Source: Hymenobacter sublimis
GTDB lineage: Bacteria; Bacteroidota; Bacteroidia; Cytophagales; Hymenobacteraceae
DNA length: 64,000 bases
Assembly (NCBI RefSeq): GCF_023101345.1
Contig: NZ_CP095848.1
Location: 867,501 to 931,500, forward strand
Direction of reading: 5' to 3'
In this document: positions 1 through 8,062 of the stretch, piece by piece
How the letters are laid out: every line of letters starts with the position of its first letter
Position numbering within the stretch: the first letter of the stretch is position 1
The notes under the pieces: model-generated
The model's input: only the letters and a program-made list of their open reading frames with translations
Databases searched by the model: none
Told to the model about the DNA's origin: nothing
Translations under genes and position numbers: made by a program

Positions 1-648
1 ATCAAAAAGGCCACGCAGGTGCTGTTGGGCAAGAAAGTGTCGCGCGACGAGAGCGAGCGGGTGTACGATCTGCCCTTTGTGGGCGTGAAAGCCCCGCAGT
101 TCTCCTTCACCCGCTTACCCGGCGCCGACCCAGTGCTGCGCGTGGACATGGTGAGCACTGGCGAAGTAGGCTGCCTCGGCGACACCGCCGACGAAGCCCT
201 GCTGAAGGCCATGCTAAGCGTGGGCTACAAGATTCCGCAGAAGTCGGTGCTAATTTCTGGCGGCCCCATCAAGTCGAAAGTAGCACTGCTATCAGCCGTG
301 GAACTGCTGGTAAAGAAGGGCTACACCATCTACGCTACCCAGGGCACGCACCGGTTCTTCGCCGAAAATGGCATTCCCAGCTCCCTGCTGTTCTGGCCCG
401 ATGACTACCAGGAGCCCAACGTGCTAACCTACTTGAAGGAAAAGAAGATTGACTTAGTCATCAACATCCCCAAGAACCTCTCGAAGGGCGAGCTGGACAA
501 CGACTACAAAATCCGCCGCACCGCCATCGACTTCGGCATCCCGCTGCTCACCAACGCCCGCCTGGCCAAAGCCTTCATTCAAGCCTTCTGCCGTCTGGAA
601 ATGAAGGACCTAAAAATCAAAAGCTGGAACGAGTATAAGGCCATGTAG
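1..648 (+). CDS. carB: Carbamoyl-phosphate synthase large subunit, C-terminal part (5' truncated by window edge)
   Basis: The open frame runs from base 1 to a TAG at 646-648, so the gene starts outside the window and no start codon should be assigned here. The 215 visible residues match the end of the roughly 1,070-residue CarB. They cover the tail of the second ATP-grasp half and the whole MGS-like allosteric domain, recognisable by PNVLTYLKEKKIDLVINIP and the final RRTAIDFGIPLLTNARLAKA. CarB makes carbamoyl phosphate from bicarbonate, ammonia and two ATP for arginine and pyrimidine synthesis. The transcarbamylase at 1510 uses the same product, although two unrelated small genes lie between them. 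Confidence 0.95.
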   Translation: MKKATQVLLGKKVSRDESERVYDLPFVGVKAPQFSFTRLPGADPVLRVDMVSTGEVGCLGDTADEALLKAMLSVGYKIPQKSVLISGGPIKSKVALLSAVELLVKKGYTIYATQGTHRFFAENGIPSSLLFWPDDYQEPNVLTYLKEKKIDLVINIPKNLSKGELDNDYKIRRTAIDFGIPLLTNARLAKAFIQAFCRLEMKDLKIKSWNEYKAM

Positions 649-669
649 TCGGTTTCATTAGAAACGTTA

Positions 670-715
670 GAACGTCATGCTGAGCTTGCGGTGGCAGTTC
701 AGCATGACATTCTTT
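670..715. repeat. Short palindromic element after carB
   Basis: Arms GTCATGCTGA (674-683) and TCAGCATGAC (699-708) form a perfect 10-bp inverted repeat 26 bases after the carB stop, followed by ATTCTTTTT. It is a short member of the window-wide GTCAT...GAC palindrome family. It could also act as a rho-independent terminator for carB. Confidence 0.65.
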
Positions 716-749
716 TTAGATATACAAACAGCGATTCAATCACTACCCC

Positions 750-1079
750 TTGCCTCGTCCTCTGTTTTCAAAAGAGAAAATTATTGTAAGTCAGCTACTA
801 GCAGGTACTGAATATGCAGCTACGTACTTACCCTTACTCGATGAGCTTCGAGTAGAGGATATGAACGACGGAGAAATGGAAAGTCTTCTTTTCGCAAGCT
901 CAACTACTAACCGGCGCTATGGAGGTGACATTGCACAGGTACAATTACAAGATGAGGATGGGATTCCAGTTATGATTAGTCTGGTGATAGATCAATATGA
1001 TCAACTCTTCGAGCTTGATGTATGGAAAGTAGATTTCTCCCCTACTAAAAATTTGATGCCTTTCTCAGGCATAGATTAA
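750..1079 (+). CDS. Small hypothetical protein, DUF6984-like
   Basis: This gene encodes a 109-residue acidic soluble protein with no signal peptide or membrane segment. The blocks LRVEDMNDGEMESLLF and a C-terminal LFELDVWKVDFSP resemble the DUF6984 family as I remember it; function is unknown. The only usual start codon is TTG at 750, because the frame is closed by TAG at 717-719 and has no upstream ATG or GTG. No ribosome-binding site is obvious. Base composition is clearly more AT-rich than carB and the transcarbamylase on either side. This suggests recent acquisition, as with the orphan genes near 27 and 30 kb. Confidence 0.6.
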   Translation: MPRPLFSKEKIIVSQLLAGTEYAATYLPLLDELRVEDMNDGEMESLLFASSTTNRRYGGDIAQVQLQDEDGIPVMISLVIDQYDQLFELDVWKVDFSPTKNLMPFSGID

Positions 1080-1143
1080 CAACTTACCTTCGCCGTACCG
1101 CACGGTCATTCCACCTCACCACACGGCTGCCTCCTGAAAAGGT

Positions 1144-1206
1144 GAAGCCCTTGGTACGGGAATACCAAGGGCTTCGAAGAAGTAGGTGGAGATGCACCTA
1201 ACTTCT
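1144..1206 (+). promoter_or_regulatory. Two tandem hairpins ahead of a 49-codon ORF
   Basis: Hairpin 1 pairs 1144-1156 with 1163-1175: 13 bp, perfect, with loop CGGGAA. Hairpin 2 pairs 1178-1188 with 1195-1206 (one bulged base) around loop GAGATG. Only two bases separate them, and the ATG of the small ORF follows eight bases after hairpin 2. This looks like a structured 5' leader or a small RNA. I do not recognise it as a known riboswitch class. Confidence 0.55.
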
Positions 1207-1213
1207 CGGTCAG

Positions 1214-1363
1214 ATGAGTAGAAAGCGTGCGTCGAAGGTACGGAAGAAATCTGTCCTTCGTAAACCTATACCGCCGGAGGCTCCGAAAAGTTTCTGGTGG
1301 TGGCTGATGCTGGAGACGGTCAAAGTGGCGCTAGCAGCCGCGGCCCGACACTGGCTCGGCTAA
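1214..1363 (+). CDS. 49-residue basic/hydrophobic small protein (putative)
   Basis: ATG at 1214 opens 49 codons ending at TAA 1361-1363. The N-terminal 18 residues are strongly basic (MSRKRASKVRKKS...). A proline stretch follows, then a WWW cluster and a hydrophobic, probably helical, tail ending ARHWLG. This charge-then-hydrophobic layout suits a membrane-active peptide or a nucleic-acid-binding small protein. Two hairpins precede it and a terminator-like hairpin follows, so it appears to be its own transcription unit. No homologue is recognised and coding status is unproven. Alternatives are a leader peptide or chance frame inside a structured RNA. Confidence 0.4.
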   Translation: MSRKRASKVRKKSVLRKPIPPEAPKSFWWWLMLETVKVALAAAARHWLG

Positions 1364-1369
1364 TGGGTT

Positions 1370-1410
1370 GGCAAGGGGCGGAGCCGACAGGTTCGGCCCC
1401 TTGTTTCTTG
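1370..1410 (+). terminator. Terminator-like hairpin after the small ORF
   Basis: CAAGGGG (1372-1378) pairs with CCCCTTG (1397-1403), and the inner bases CCGA and TCGG pair around loop CAGGT. TTTCTT follows the stem. It begins about seven bases after the small ORF stop. Confidence 0.55.
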
Positions 1411-1429
1411 CCAGTCCCATGAAGTGGTT

Positions 1430-1502
1430 GTAGCGCGAACTTTGTAGTTCGCGTTGCATCGCAATACACGTTCCACGACGCGAACTATAAAGTTCGCGCT
1501 AC
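1430..1502. repeat. 24-nt-arm inverted repeat just before the transcarbamylase start
   Basis: The left arm 1430-1453 and right arm 1479-1502 are reverse complements with one mismatch, separated by 25 bases. Each arm is itself nearly palindromic (GCGAACTTTGTAGTTCGC). The element ends seven bases before the ATG at 1510, so it lies in the gene's 5' leader and would hide the translation start region if folded in RNA. It is distinct from the GTCAT family. Confidence 0.75.
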
Positions 1503-1509
1503 ACACCCC

Positions 1510-2457
1510 ATGAAAAACTTCACCTCCTTCGCCGATGCGGGCGACTATAAAGCCCTGTTGCGGCAAGCTCTAGAAATCAAGGCGAATCCGTTTGGCTACC
1601 AGCACATTGGGCGCAATAAAACCGTGGGGCTGATCTTCTTCAACCCTAGCTTGCGGACCCGGCTTAGCTCGGTTAAGGCAGCTTACAACCTAGGCGCGCA
1701 GGCCTGGGTACTCAATGCTGGTGCTGATTCCTGGACGCTGGAAATGGCCGATGGCGCGGTGATGAACGGTGGTACCCAGGAGCACATCAAGGAAGCCATT
1801 GCCGTAATGAGCCAGTACTGCGACGTGCTGGGCGTGCGCACCTTTCCTACGCTCAAGGACCGGGAGGCCGATTACAGCGAGGAAGTGTTCAATAAGATTC
1901 TGAAGTACGCCACTGTGCCGGTTATCAGCCTGGAAAGTGCCACGCTGCACCCGTTGCAGTCGTTTGCCGACTTGATTACGGTGGCTGAGACCAAGCAAAA
2001 GGAGCGCGTGAAAGTGGTGCTGACTTGGGCCCCCCACGTGCGCGCCCTGCCCCAGTGCGTGCCTAATTCGTTCTGCGACTGGTTTTCAGAAGTAGACTGG
2101 GTAGACTTCGTTATCACGCATCCCGAAGGCTACGAGCTGGACCCCAAGTTCACGAAAGGGGCCCGCATTGAGTACGACCAACAGAAGGCTCTGGAAGGCG
2201 CCGACTTCGTGCAGGCCAAGAACTGGAGCAGCTACCAGCACTACGGCCAGGTACTCAGCAACGACCCGTCTTGGATGCTCACCCCCGAACACATGGCCGG
2301 TACCCACGGCGCCAAGTTCCTGCACTGCCTACCCGTGCGCCGCAACGTGGAGGTGTCGGACGCCATTCTGGATTCGCCGAACTCGCTGGTGATTCAGGAG
2401 GCCGGGAACCGGGTGTTTTCGATGCAAACCGTGCTGCACGAGTTGCTGAAGAGCTAG
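1510..2457 (+). CDS. argF': N-acetylornithine / N-succinylornithine carbamoyltransferase
   Basis: This 315-residue transcarbamylase transfers the carbamoyl group to an N-acylated ornithine in the Bacteroidetes arginine pathway. The carbamoyl-phosphate loop FFNPSLRTR (residues 43-51) has SLRTR, typical of the acyl-ornithine enzymes, in place of the STRTR of ordinary ornithine transcarbamylase. Later blocks include TWAPH, VITHPEGYELDPKF and KFLHCLPVRRNV. The residue reported to choose between acetyl- and succinyl-ornithine (Glu92 in Xanthomonas, Pro90 in Bacteroides fragilis, from memory) aligns with Gln90 here, so the exact substrate is open. An inverted repeat occupies the 5' leader. Confidence 0.93.
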   Translation: MKNFTSFADAGDYKALLRQALEIKANPFGYQHIGRNKTVGLIFFNPSLRTRLSSVKAAYNLGAQAWVLNAGADSWTLEMADGAVMNGGTQEHIKEAIAVMSQYCDVLGVRTFPTLKDREADYSEEVFNKILKYATVPVISLESATLHPLQSFADLITVAETKQKERVKVVLTWAPHVRALPQCVPNSFCDWFSEVDWVDFVITHPEGYELDPKFTKGARIEYDQQKALEGADFVQAKNWSSYQHYGQVLSNDPSWMLTPEHMAGTHGAKFLHCLPVRRNVEVSDAILDSPNSLVIQEAGNRVFSMQTVLHELLKS

Positions 2458-2598
2458 GCGTGCGTAATGTGGAAAGAGGGTAAGGCCTTGTAAGTCAATG
2501 GAAAGTAGCGCTGAAAAACCTTAGCCGTTGAGCTGCGTTAAAGGCTACTCAGACCAGCCATATGGTTGATCTTCTCTCCACCTTAACTACCACCTGCT

Positions 2599-2919
2599 AT
2601 GAAAAAGCTCCTTGCCCTCGCTGCCGTATTGGTAACTGGTGTTTCTGCTGCTAGCGCACAAACCAACTCCAGCACTACCACTACCACCACCACGCAGCCG
2701 ACCCAGAGCACCACTACCCAGACCCAGCCGATGCAGGGTACTACCTCCGGCAGCACCATCAACCAGTCGACTACCACGACAACGCCCGCTACCACCACCA
2801 CTACGGTAGAAACGCAGTCGAGCACTTCGGGCACGTACACGCCCATGACGACCAAGCCTGCGGACGTAAAAATGAAAGACAAGAAAAAGAAGTCAAAAGT
2901 AAAAGCTGACCCCCAGTAA
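2599..2919 (+). CDS. Secreted Thr-rich low-complexity protein
   Basis: The protein has 106 residues. A clear signal peptide, MKKLLALAAVLVTGVSAASA, is followed by a mature region of mostly Thr, Ser and Gln with runs such as TTTTTTTQPTQSTTTQTQP. The tail is lysine-rich (KMKDKKKKSKVK). It has no recognised domain and is probably disordered in the periplasm or at the surface. The ATG gives a textbook signal peptide, so the start is secure. The low complexity is encoded by varied Thr codons (ACT, ACC, ACG), so selection at protein level is more likely than simple DNA slippage. A strong terminator follows. Confidence 0.8.
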   Translation: MKKLLALAAVLVTGVSAASAQTNSSTTTTTTTQPTQSTTTQTQPMQGTTSGSTINQSTTTTTPATTTTTVETQSSTSGTYTPMTTKPADVKMKDKKKKSKVKADPQ

Positions 2920-2942
2920 GGTCACGTACTTTCTGCTTGTAA

Positions 2943-2975
2943 ACCGCCCCGGCTAGCACAGCCGGGGCGGTTTGC
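2943..2975. terminator. Bidirectional rho-independent terminator
   Basis: CCGCCCCGGC (2944-2953) and GCCGGGGCGG (2961-2970) form a 10-bp GC-rich stem with a 7-nt loop, with AAA before and TTT after. It lies between the convergent Thr-rich protein gene and dinB and can serve both. Confidence 0.85.
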
Positions 2976-2977
2976 GT

Positions 2978-4057
2978 TTAAAGCAGCAGGGCCAATTGCT
3001 TACCGGCAGCTTCCTCCGAAGCTTCCAGGTTTGAAAGCGTGACGCCTAGCAGCCGAATGCCTTTGGAAAGGGGTTGAATGCCCATCAGAAGCTCCTGGCT
3101 CACGTGAGCCAGGGCATCGGGGCCAGGCACAACTCCAAACAAGGTACGGCTACGGGTAATCTGCTGAAAATCGGCGTACTTGACCTTGAGCGTCACGGTG
3201 CGGCCCCGCAAGCCGGTGCGCTGGCAGTGCTGCCACACCGACGCCAAGCAAGGTTGCAGACCAGTGGTTAACTCCTCCGGCGTACGCAAATCCTGCTCAA
3301 AAGTGGTTTCTGAGCCAATAGACTTGCGCAGCCGGTCGGGCACAACGGGGCGGAAGTCCTGGGCGCGGGCAATACGGTAGTAATGGGAGCCCGCCTTGCC
3401 GAAATGTTGGCGCAGGAAAGTTTCGGATTGCTGCCGCAAATCAAGGCCCGAGAAGATGCCCAAGTGGTTGAGGCGCGCCGCCGTAGCTGGCCCAATGCCG
3501 TGAAACTGCCCCACCGCTAGGCCCGCCACAAACTCTAGCCCCTGGCTGGGCCGAATGACAAATTGCCCGTTAGGCTTGCGGTAGTCGGAGGCTAGCTTAG
3601 CCAGAAATTTATTGTAGGAAATGCCCGCTGATGCCGTTAGCTCGGTTTTCTGTAGGATGGCCGCCCGAATTTCGCGGGCTACCTGCGTGGCCAGCGCAAT
3701 ACCCTTAAGGTTCTCCGTAACATCGAGGTAGGCTTCATCCAAGGAAAGCGGCTCGATCAGGGGCGTATATTCGGCGAAGATGGCCCGAATCTGGCGCGAG
3801 ACTTCTTTGTAGACCTCAAAGCGCGGCTTCACGAACACCAGCTCCGGGCATTTGCGCAAGGCCGTGCTGGAAGGCATGGCCGAGCGCACCCCAAACTGCC
3901 GGGCCTCGTAAGAAGCCGCTGCCACTACCCCGCGCTGCCGGGAGCCACCCACGGCCACGGGCTTACCCCGCAACACCGGATTATCACGCTGCTCCACGGA
4001 GGCATAAAAGGCATCCATGTCGAGGTGAATAATCTTGCGGGCTTCCGAGGTGTCCAC
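2978..4057 (-). CDS. dinB: DNA polymerase IV (Y-family translesion polymerase)
   Basis: This error-prone polymerase replicates past damaged bases. Starting at GTG 4057, the product has 359 residues, the usual DinB length. Catalytic metal ligands are visible as Asp13 in HLDMDAFYAS and Asp107-Glu108 in SLDEAYLDV. The thumb helix-hairpin-helix (FHGIGPATAARL) and a little-finger domain follow. The frame stays open up to 4357, but that extension would translate a palindromic repeat (4233-4329) and carries no DinB sequence, so I reject it. The gene converges on the Thr-rich protein gene and shares its terminator. Confidence 0.93.
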   Translation of the reverse strand: MDTSEARKIIHLDMDAFYASVEQRDNPVLRGKPVAVGGSRQRGVVAAASYEARQFGVRSAMPSSTALRKCPELVFVKPRFEVYKEVSRQIRAIFAEYTPLIEPLSLDEAYLDVTENLKGIALATQVAREIRAAILQKTELTASAGISYNKFLAKLASDYRKPNGQFVIRPSQGLEFVAGLAVGQFHGIGPATAARLNHLGIFSGLDLRQQSETFLRQHFGKAGSHYYRIARAQDFRPVVPDRLRKSIGSETTFEQDLRTPEELTTGLQPCLASVWQHCQRTGLRGRTVTLKVKYADFQQITRSRTLFGVVPGPDALAHVSQELLMGIQPLSKGIRLLGVTLSNLEASEEAAGKQLALLL

Positions 4058-4232
4058 GGGTAGGGGGTAGGCTTGATGGCGGGGTAGGAGCCGCCCGGAG
4101 GCGTTCCGTCCGGCAAAGGTCTGGGTTGCCAGCCAGACCAGGAAGTATATAGAGAACCCGGAATGTTCCCGGTAACTCCTAGACTGCGGCGGTAGCAATG
4201 TTCTGGGGTTGTGGGAAATGTCAACTACAACC

Positions 4233-4329
4233 GTCATGCAGAGGCGGAGGCGAAGCATCTCGCGTGCTGACGTGTGGTTACTATGGCAACCTCCGCACGC
4301 GAGATGCTTCGCCTCTGGCTCTGCATGAC
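4233..4329. repeat. GTCAT-family palindrome upstream of dinB
   Basis: Arms 4233-4267 and 4295-4329 (35 nt each) are reverse complements with few mismatches. They begin GTCATGCAGAGG and contain the GAAGCATCTCGCGTGC core. It lies in the dinB upstream region, between dinB and the esterase gene. Confidence 0.85.
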
Positions 4330-4450
4330 GTGACTTATTCTGAGTACTATCTTGCACATGAGCAGCCGCAGCCCTTCTTGTGGTTATAGAAAGAGGTGGT
4401 TGATTAATGCAAGCAAAATGCGAGCAGCGAGGCTTCTCCGCCAGCGCCTC

Positions 4451-6094
4451 TTACTTTCCGGCTTGCTGATCGAGCAGGAGGTAGCGGGGACGGGTCTGGT
4501 CTGGCTCGGCTTTGGTTTGCACATCCAGGCGCAGCACTTGCCCGCCAGGGCCTTTGCTTAGCGCCGGCCACGTGGGAAGGCCCTTGCCATTGGGGTTACC
4601 GGTTTTGATAAAGTTGGCAAAGTAGCTCTGCATGGTCTGCGACACGTTGTAGTCCTCGGGAGTCCAGGCGTAGACTTTGTTGGTGGCTAGGTTGCCCAAG
4701 GCGTACTCAATTTCGGCTGAGTGCACGGCGCCAGCAGCAGGCGGCGCTTTAGGGGCCGAGGGCGCCTGCTTCACCACGCCGCCCGCTAGGCCCGCCGTAG
4801 CGTTGCCCATTTCGGGTGTCATGGCGGGGCGGGGCCGGGCGTAGAGGTAGCGGTACACGGGCTGGCCGCTGGTTTGGGCGTGCATATCGGCCCATTTCCA
4901 AGTGCTGTAGGCAATAAACCGGTCGCCGGCCAAAGCCGTGGCCGACTGCTCCGCCTGGGCATCGTTGGCGGCGGGGTAGAGCTTCAGGATTTCCGGGGCC
5001 CGGTCGCCGTACAGTTTTTGAACTGTCTGAGTATAGTTGTTTACCGTGGGTTTTTCGGCCCCCATCAGAAACTGGTACGACATTTCTTGGGAGTTCCAGC
5101 CCACCAGCAGCGGCACGCGGGCCTGCTCGCCGGCGGCAAACGTGGCAACGGGCAGCTTGGGGAAGAAATATCCGTCTAGGGTAGGGGCGAAGCGGGGCGT
5201 GCCGGGCTTGCCTGTGGCTTCCAGCAGTTGTTGGGCGGGTAGGGCCCGCAGGGCCGCCAGGGAGGAAGCGCCCAAATTACTGGCAAACGCTACCCCCGCC
5301 TGTTCACCCTGGGATAGTGGGACTGGGCCAAAACCCGTGTTCAGCATCGAGCCGCTTTCACCAATGGCACGGGCAAACAGGCTCTTGGACAAGGGCGAAA
5401 TCATTTGGGCGCTAACCGACATGGAGCCCGCCGATTCGCCGGCAATTGTCACCTGCTGCGGGTCGCCCCCGAAGGCGGCAATGTTCTGCTGCACCCAGCG
5501 CAGGGCAGCGCTCTGATCCAGAAAACCGTAGTTGCCCGAGGCGTGGTCTGGCGACTCCTGAGTTAGCTCCGGATGGGCCAGAAACCCGAACACGCCGAGC
5601 CGGTAGTTGACCGTAACGGCCACGATGCCGCGTCGGGCCATACTCTCCCCGTCGTAGCGCGGCTCCGAGCCGTCGCCGGCCACAAAACCGCCTCCGTAGA
5701 AATACACCAACACCGGCAGCTTTTCCCGCCCCGATTTAGCCGGCGTCCAGACGTTAAGGTAGAGGCAATCCTCGCTGACGCCGTTGGAGCGAAAGTTCAT
5801 GTCGCCAAACAAGGGGAGCTGCATGGCCCGCGGCCCGAAATCCTTGGCCGGGCGCACATTCGTCCAGTTAGCCACGGGTTGCGGGGCTTTCCAGCGGCGC
5901 TCGCCTACGGGTGGGGCCGCAAACGGAACTCCTTTAAAGGCGCGGATACCATTGGCTGTAATCAGGCCTTCGAGCAAACCGTTGGCGGTTTGAACCTGGG
6001 TAGGAGCGGTTGCCATGCGCGTGGTGGGAGTTTGGGCCAGGGCAGGTGACGCCGCGCCGGCCGTAAGCAAGGATAGCAGAAGGAGAAGCTTCAT
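4451..6094 (-). CDS. Secreted type-B carboxylesterase
   Basis: This is a 547-residue alpha/beta-hydrolase of the carboxylesterase/cholinesterase family. ATG 6094 is chosen because it gives a signal peptide (MKLLLLLSLLTAGAASPALA); the longer frame adds 17 unlikely residues. The oxyanion motif YGGGFV is at 133-138 and the nucleophile elbow GESAGS has Ser221. A His in the late HSAEIEYALGN block fits the third triad residue. It would hydrolyse carboxylic esters in the periplasm or outside the cell. The MFS exporter lies 75 bases upstream on the same strand, so co-transcription is possible. Confidence 0.92.
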   Translation of the reverse strand: MKLLLLLSLLTAGAASPALAQTPTTRMATAPTQVQTANGLLEGLITANGIRAFKGVPFAAPPVGERRWKAPQPVANWTNVRPAKDFGPRAMQLPLFGDMNFRSNGVSEDCLYLNVWTPAKSGREKLPVLVYFYGGGFVAGDGSEPRYDGESMARRGIVAVTVNYRLGVFGFLAHPELTQESPDHASGNYGFLDQSAALRWVQQNIAAFGGDPQQVTIAGESAGSMSVSAQMISPLSKSLFARAIGESGSMLNTGFGPVPLSQGEQAGVAFASNLGASSLAALRALPAQQLLEATGKPGTPRFAPTLDGYFFPKLPVATFAAGEQARVPLLVGWNSQEMSYQFLMGAEKPTVNNYTQTVQKLYGDRAPEILKLYPAANDAQAEQSATALAGDRFIAYSTWKWADMHAQTSGQPVYRYLYARPRPAMTPEMGNATAGLAGGVVKQAPSAPKAPPAAGAVHSAEIEYALGNLATNKVYAWTPEDYNVSQTMQSYFANFIKTGNPNGKGLPTWPALSKGPGGQVLRLDVQTKAEPDQTRPRYLLLDQQAGK

Positions 6095-6169
6095 GGGAGC
6101 AAGGAAAGGTAGGATGGTAAGGTAGCAGATTGCCGGCGCCGGCAAAACCCCACCCCGCCAACGAGGTGG

Positions 6170-7831
6170 TTACTGCAGACTTTCCATCGTTTCGTAGGAA
6201 GTAGCCATTTCCACATTACCGGAGCGCGGAAAAGCCAGAAAGTGCGTAACGCGGGGCGGCTCTGGGCCCGCATGAAACTGCCGAACGTGGGCCTCCACTG
6301 CCTGATCTTCCTTAGTGAAGCGGTGGTGCTGGCGCTGGTGCTCACCCCAGGTAGCCACGTAGAAAAACTCGGTAATGCGGGTAGGCTGGGCCAGATCCGT
6401 GAACACCCCGGCCCGCAACGACCCGTCGCGCAGGCGCAGCCGGGTGAGCTGGGCGGCGGCCACCCGAAATGCGGGCTGATCGGCCAGGGCTACTTCGTAT
6501 TCTATCATCACCACCACCGGCCCATCATCGGGGTCGATGTCGGTGGCTACGGTGGGGGCGGGCCAGTGCCCGGCGGGTTCCAGGTTGAGACCTTCGGCCG
6601 AGCGCATCGGAAACGGAATAGCCAGTAGTAAACTTAGCAGCATCCAGGCGGCCGTGGCCAGCAGGGCCGTTTCCAGGGTGGTGCGGTCGGCCAGCTCGCC
6701 CCACACCATGCTGCCCAGGGCCAACCCAGCCTGAAACACCAGCATGTACATGCTCACTACCCGGGCCTGCACCCACTTAGGCACATGCAGCTGCACGGTG
6801 GTGCTGAAGCTGGTCATGGCCATTAGCCAAGCTATACCCGAAATAAACATAACCGGGTACAGCCAGTACACCGACGGCACCAGGGCCAGGGCCACGTTGG
6901 TGCCCACGAATACCGCGCTGCCGAGCAGAACGCGCTGGTTGAAAGTCAGGCGGTTGCCAGCCCGGCCCATCAGAAAGGCCCCGGTAATGGCCCCAGCCCC
7001 CAGCCAGGAAAGTAGCACGCCGTAGGTATCGGAGCTTAGGTGCAGGCGGCGGGCCGTTACTACCGAGAGCAAGCCCCACATGGCGCTGGCCCCGAAGGCA
7101 AAGGCAAACGTGCGAAACAGCACGGCGTAAATAGCCGGCGAATACTGCACGTAGCGCATGCCCGCGCGGAGGGCGCCCGTGAGGTTTTCGGCCGGACCGC
7201 TGGCTACCTCCGCCTCCCGCTTCCAGGCATACACGACGGCAAACGTACCCACGAACGACACCGCATTGACCAGAAACACCCAGCCCGGCGAGTAATACGT
7301 AATGATGGCCCCGCCAATGGCCGGCCCAATCGCCCGGGCAATGTTGTTACTAACTCCGTTCAGGGTAATAGCAAACCCCAGCACCCGCCGCGGCACCAAC
7401 TCAATGGTTGCGGTTTGCCACACGGGCGCGTTGATGGCCGCGCCAATGCCCAGCAGAAACGTAAACCCCAGTACGCTCAAGGCCGAAACCTCGCCCAGCA
7501 GGGTAAGTGCGGCCAGCAGCAGGGCCACTACCGCCATAAATCCCTGGGTGAAGAGCAGCAGCCGGCGCCGGTCAATCAGGTCGGCAATGGCGCCAGCGGG
7601 CATGCTCAGCAGAAAGGCCGGCAGGCTGGTGGCCGTTTGCATCAGGGCTACCAGCAGGGCCGAGGAAGTAAGCGTCGTGACCAGCCACACGCCCGCCACG
7701 TTCTGCATCCAGGTGCCAACATTGGAAACCACCGAGGCAATCCAGATGGCCCGAAATAGGGAGTAGGTAAACGGGGTGAGAAGGGTAGGCTGGACTTCTG
7801 GAGCAGGGGTAGGAGAGGGGAGCTGAGTCAT
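6170..7831 (-). CDS. MFS_3-type transporter with C-terminal monooxygenase-like domain
   Basis: This 553-residue protein has about 12 hydrophobic segments in its first 400 residues, including an early FRAIWIASVVSNVGTWMQN block. A soluble tail of about 110 residues follows, with an antibiotic-biosynthesis-monooxygenase-like fold (VVVMIEYEVALADQPAFR...). That layout is typical of the MFS_3 (transmembrane secretion effector) family, relatives of the enterobactin exporter EntS. Export of a small molecule is likely; the substrate is unknown. ATG 7831 is preferred over GTG/TTG-type starts further out because family members begin just before the first helix. Confidence 0.88.
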   Translation of the reverse strand: MTQLPSPTPAPEVQPTLLTPFTYSLFRAIWIASVVSNVGTWMQNVAGVWLVTTLTSSALLVALMQTATSLPAFLLSMPAGAIADLIDRRRLLLFTQGFMAVVALLLAALTLLGEVSALSVLGFTFLLGIGAAINAPVWQTATIELVPRRVLGFAITLNGVSNNIARAIGPAIGGAIITYYSPGWVFLVNAVSFVGTFAVVYAWKREAEVASGPAENLTGALRAGMRYVQYSPAIYAVLFRTFAFAFGASAMWGLLSVVTARRLHLSSDTYGVLLSWLGAGAITGAFLMGRAGNRLTFNQRVLLGSAVFVGTNVALALVPSVYWLYPVMFISGIAWLMAMTSFSTTVQLHVPKWVQARVVSMYMLVFQAGLALGSMVWGELADRTTLETALLATAAWMLLSLLLAIPFPMRSAEGLNLEPAGHWPAPTVATDIDPDDGPVVVMIEYEVALADQPAFRVAAAQLTRLRLRDGSLRAGVFTDLAQPTRITEFFYVATWGEHQRQHHRFTKEDQAVEAHVRQFHAGPEPPRVTHFLAFPRSGNVEMATSYETMESLQ

Positions 7832-7969
7832 AAACAGCGCGCAAAAGAGAGTATAGCAGCCCAGCCAAGCTGCAGGCTGCACCCGGCAGCCGAAAAACCA
7901 CCTACGAAAACAAGCAGCAACCGGTGTTAACCGCTACCCCTTTTCAATCCTGGATCAGCCGCACTGCCC

Positions 7970-8037
7970 TTCCGAGCGGAGCATGGAATCTGGGTTACTC
8001 ACAAGCGGCTGAACCAGATTCCTTGCTTCGCTCGGAA
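7970..8037. repeat. GTCAT-family palindrome (GGAATC subtype)
   Basis: Left arm 7970-7993 (TTCCGAGCGGAGCATGGAAT...) pairs with 8014-8037. AATGAC just after the right arm completes the usual GTCATTCCGAGC terminus on that side. It lies between the MFS and EamA genes. Confidence 0.75.
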
Positions 8038-8062
8038 TGACAACGTAGCCGGCGCCACTGCT

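Noticed and set aside
4058..4357. N-terminal extension of DinB to ATG 4357
   Set aside because: It translates a palindromic repeat and has no homology to DinB; GTG 4057 gives the normal length.
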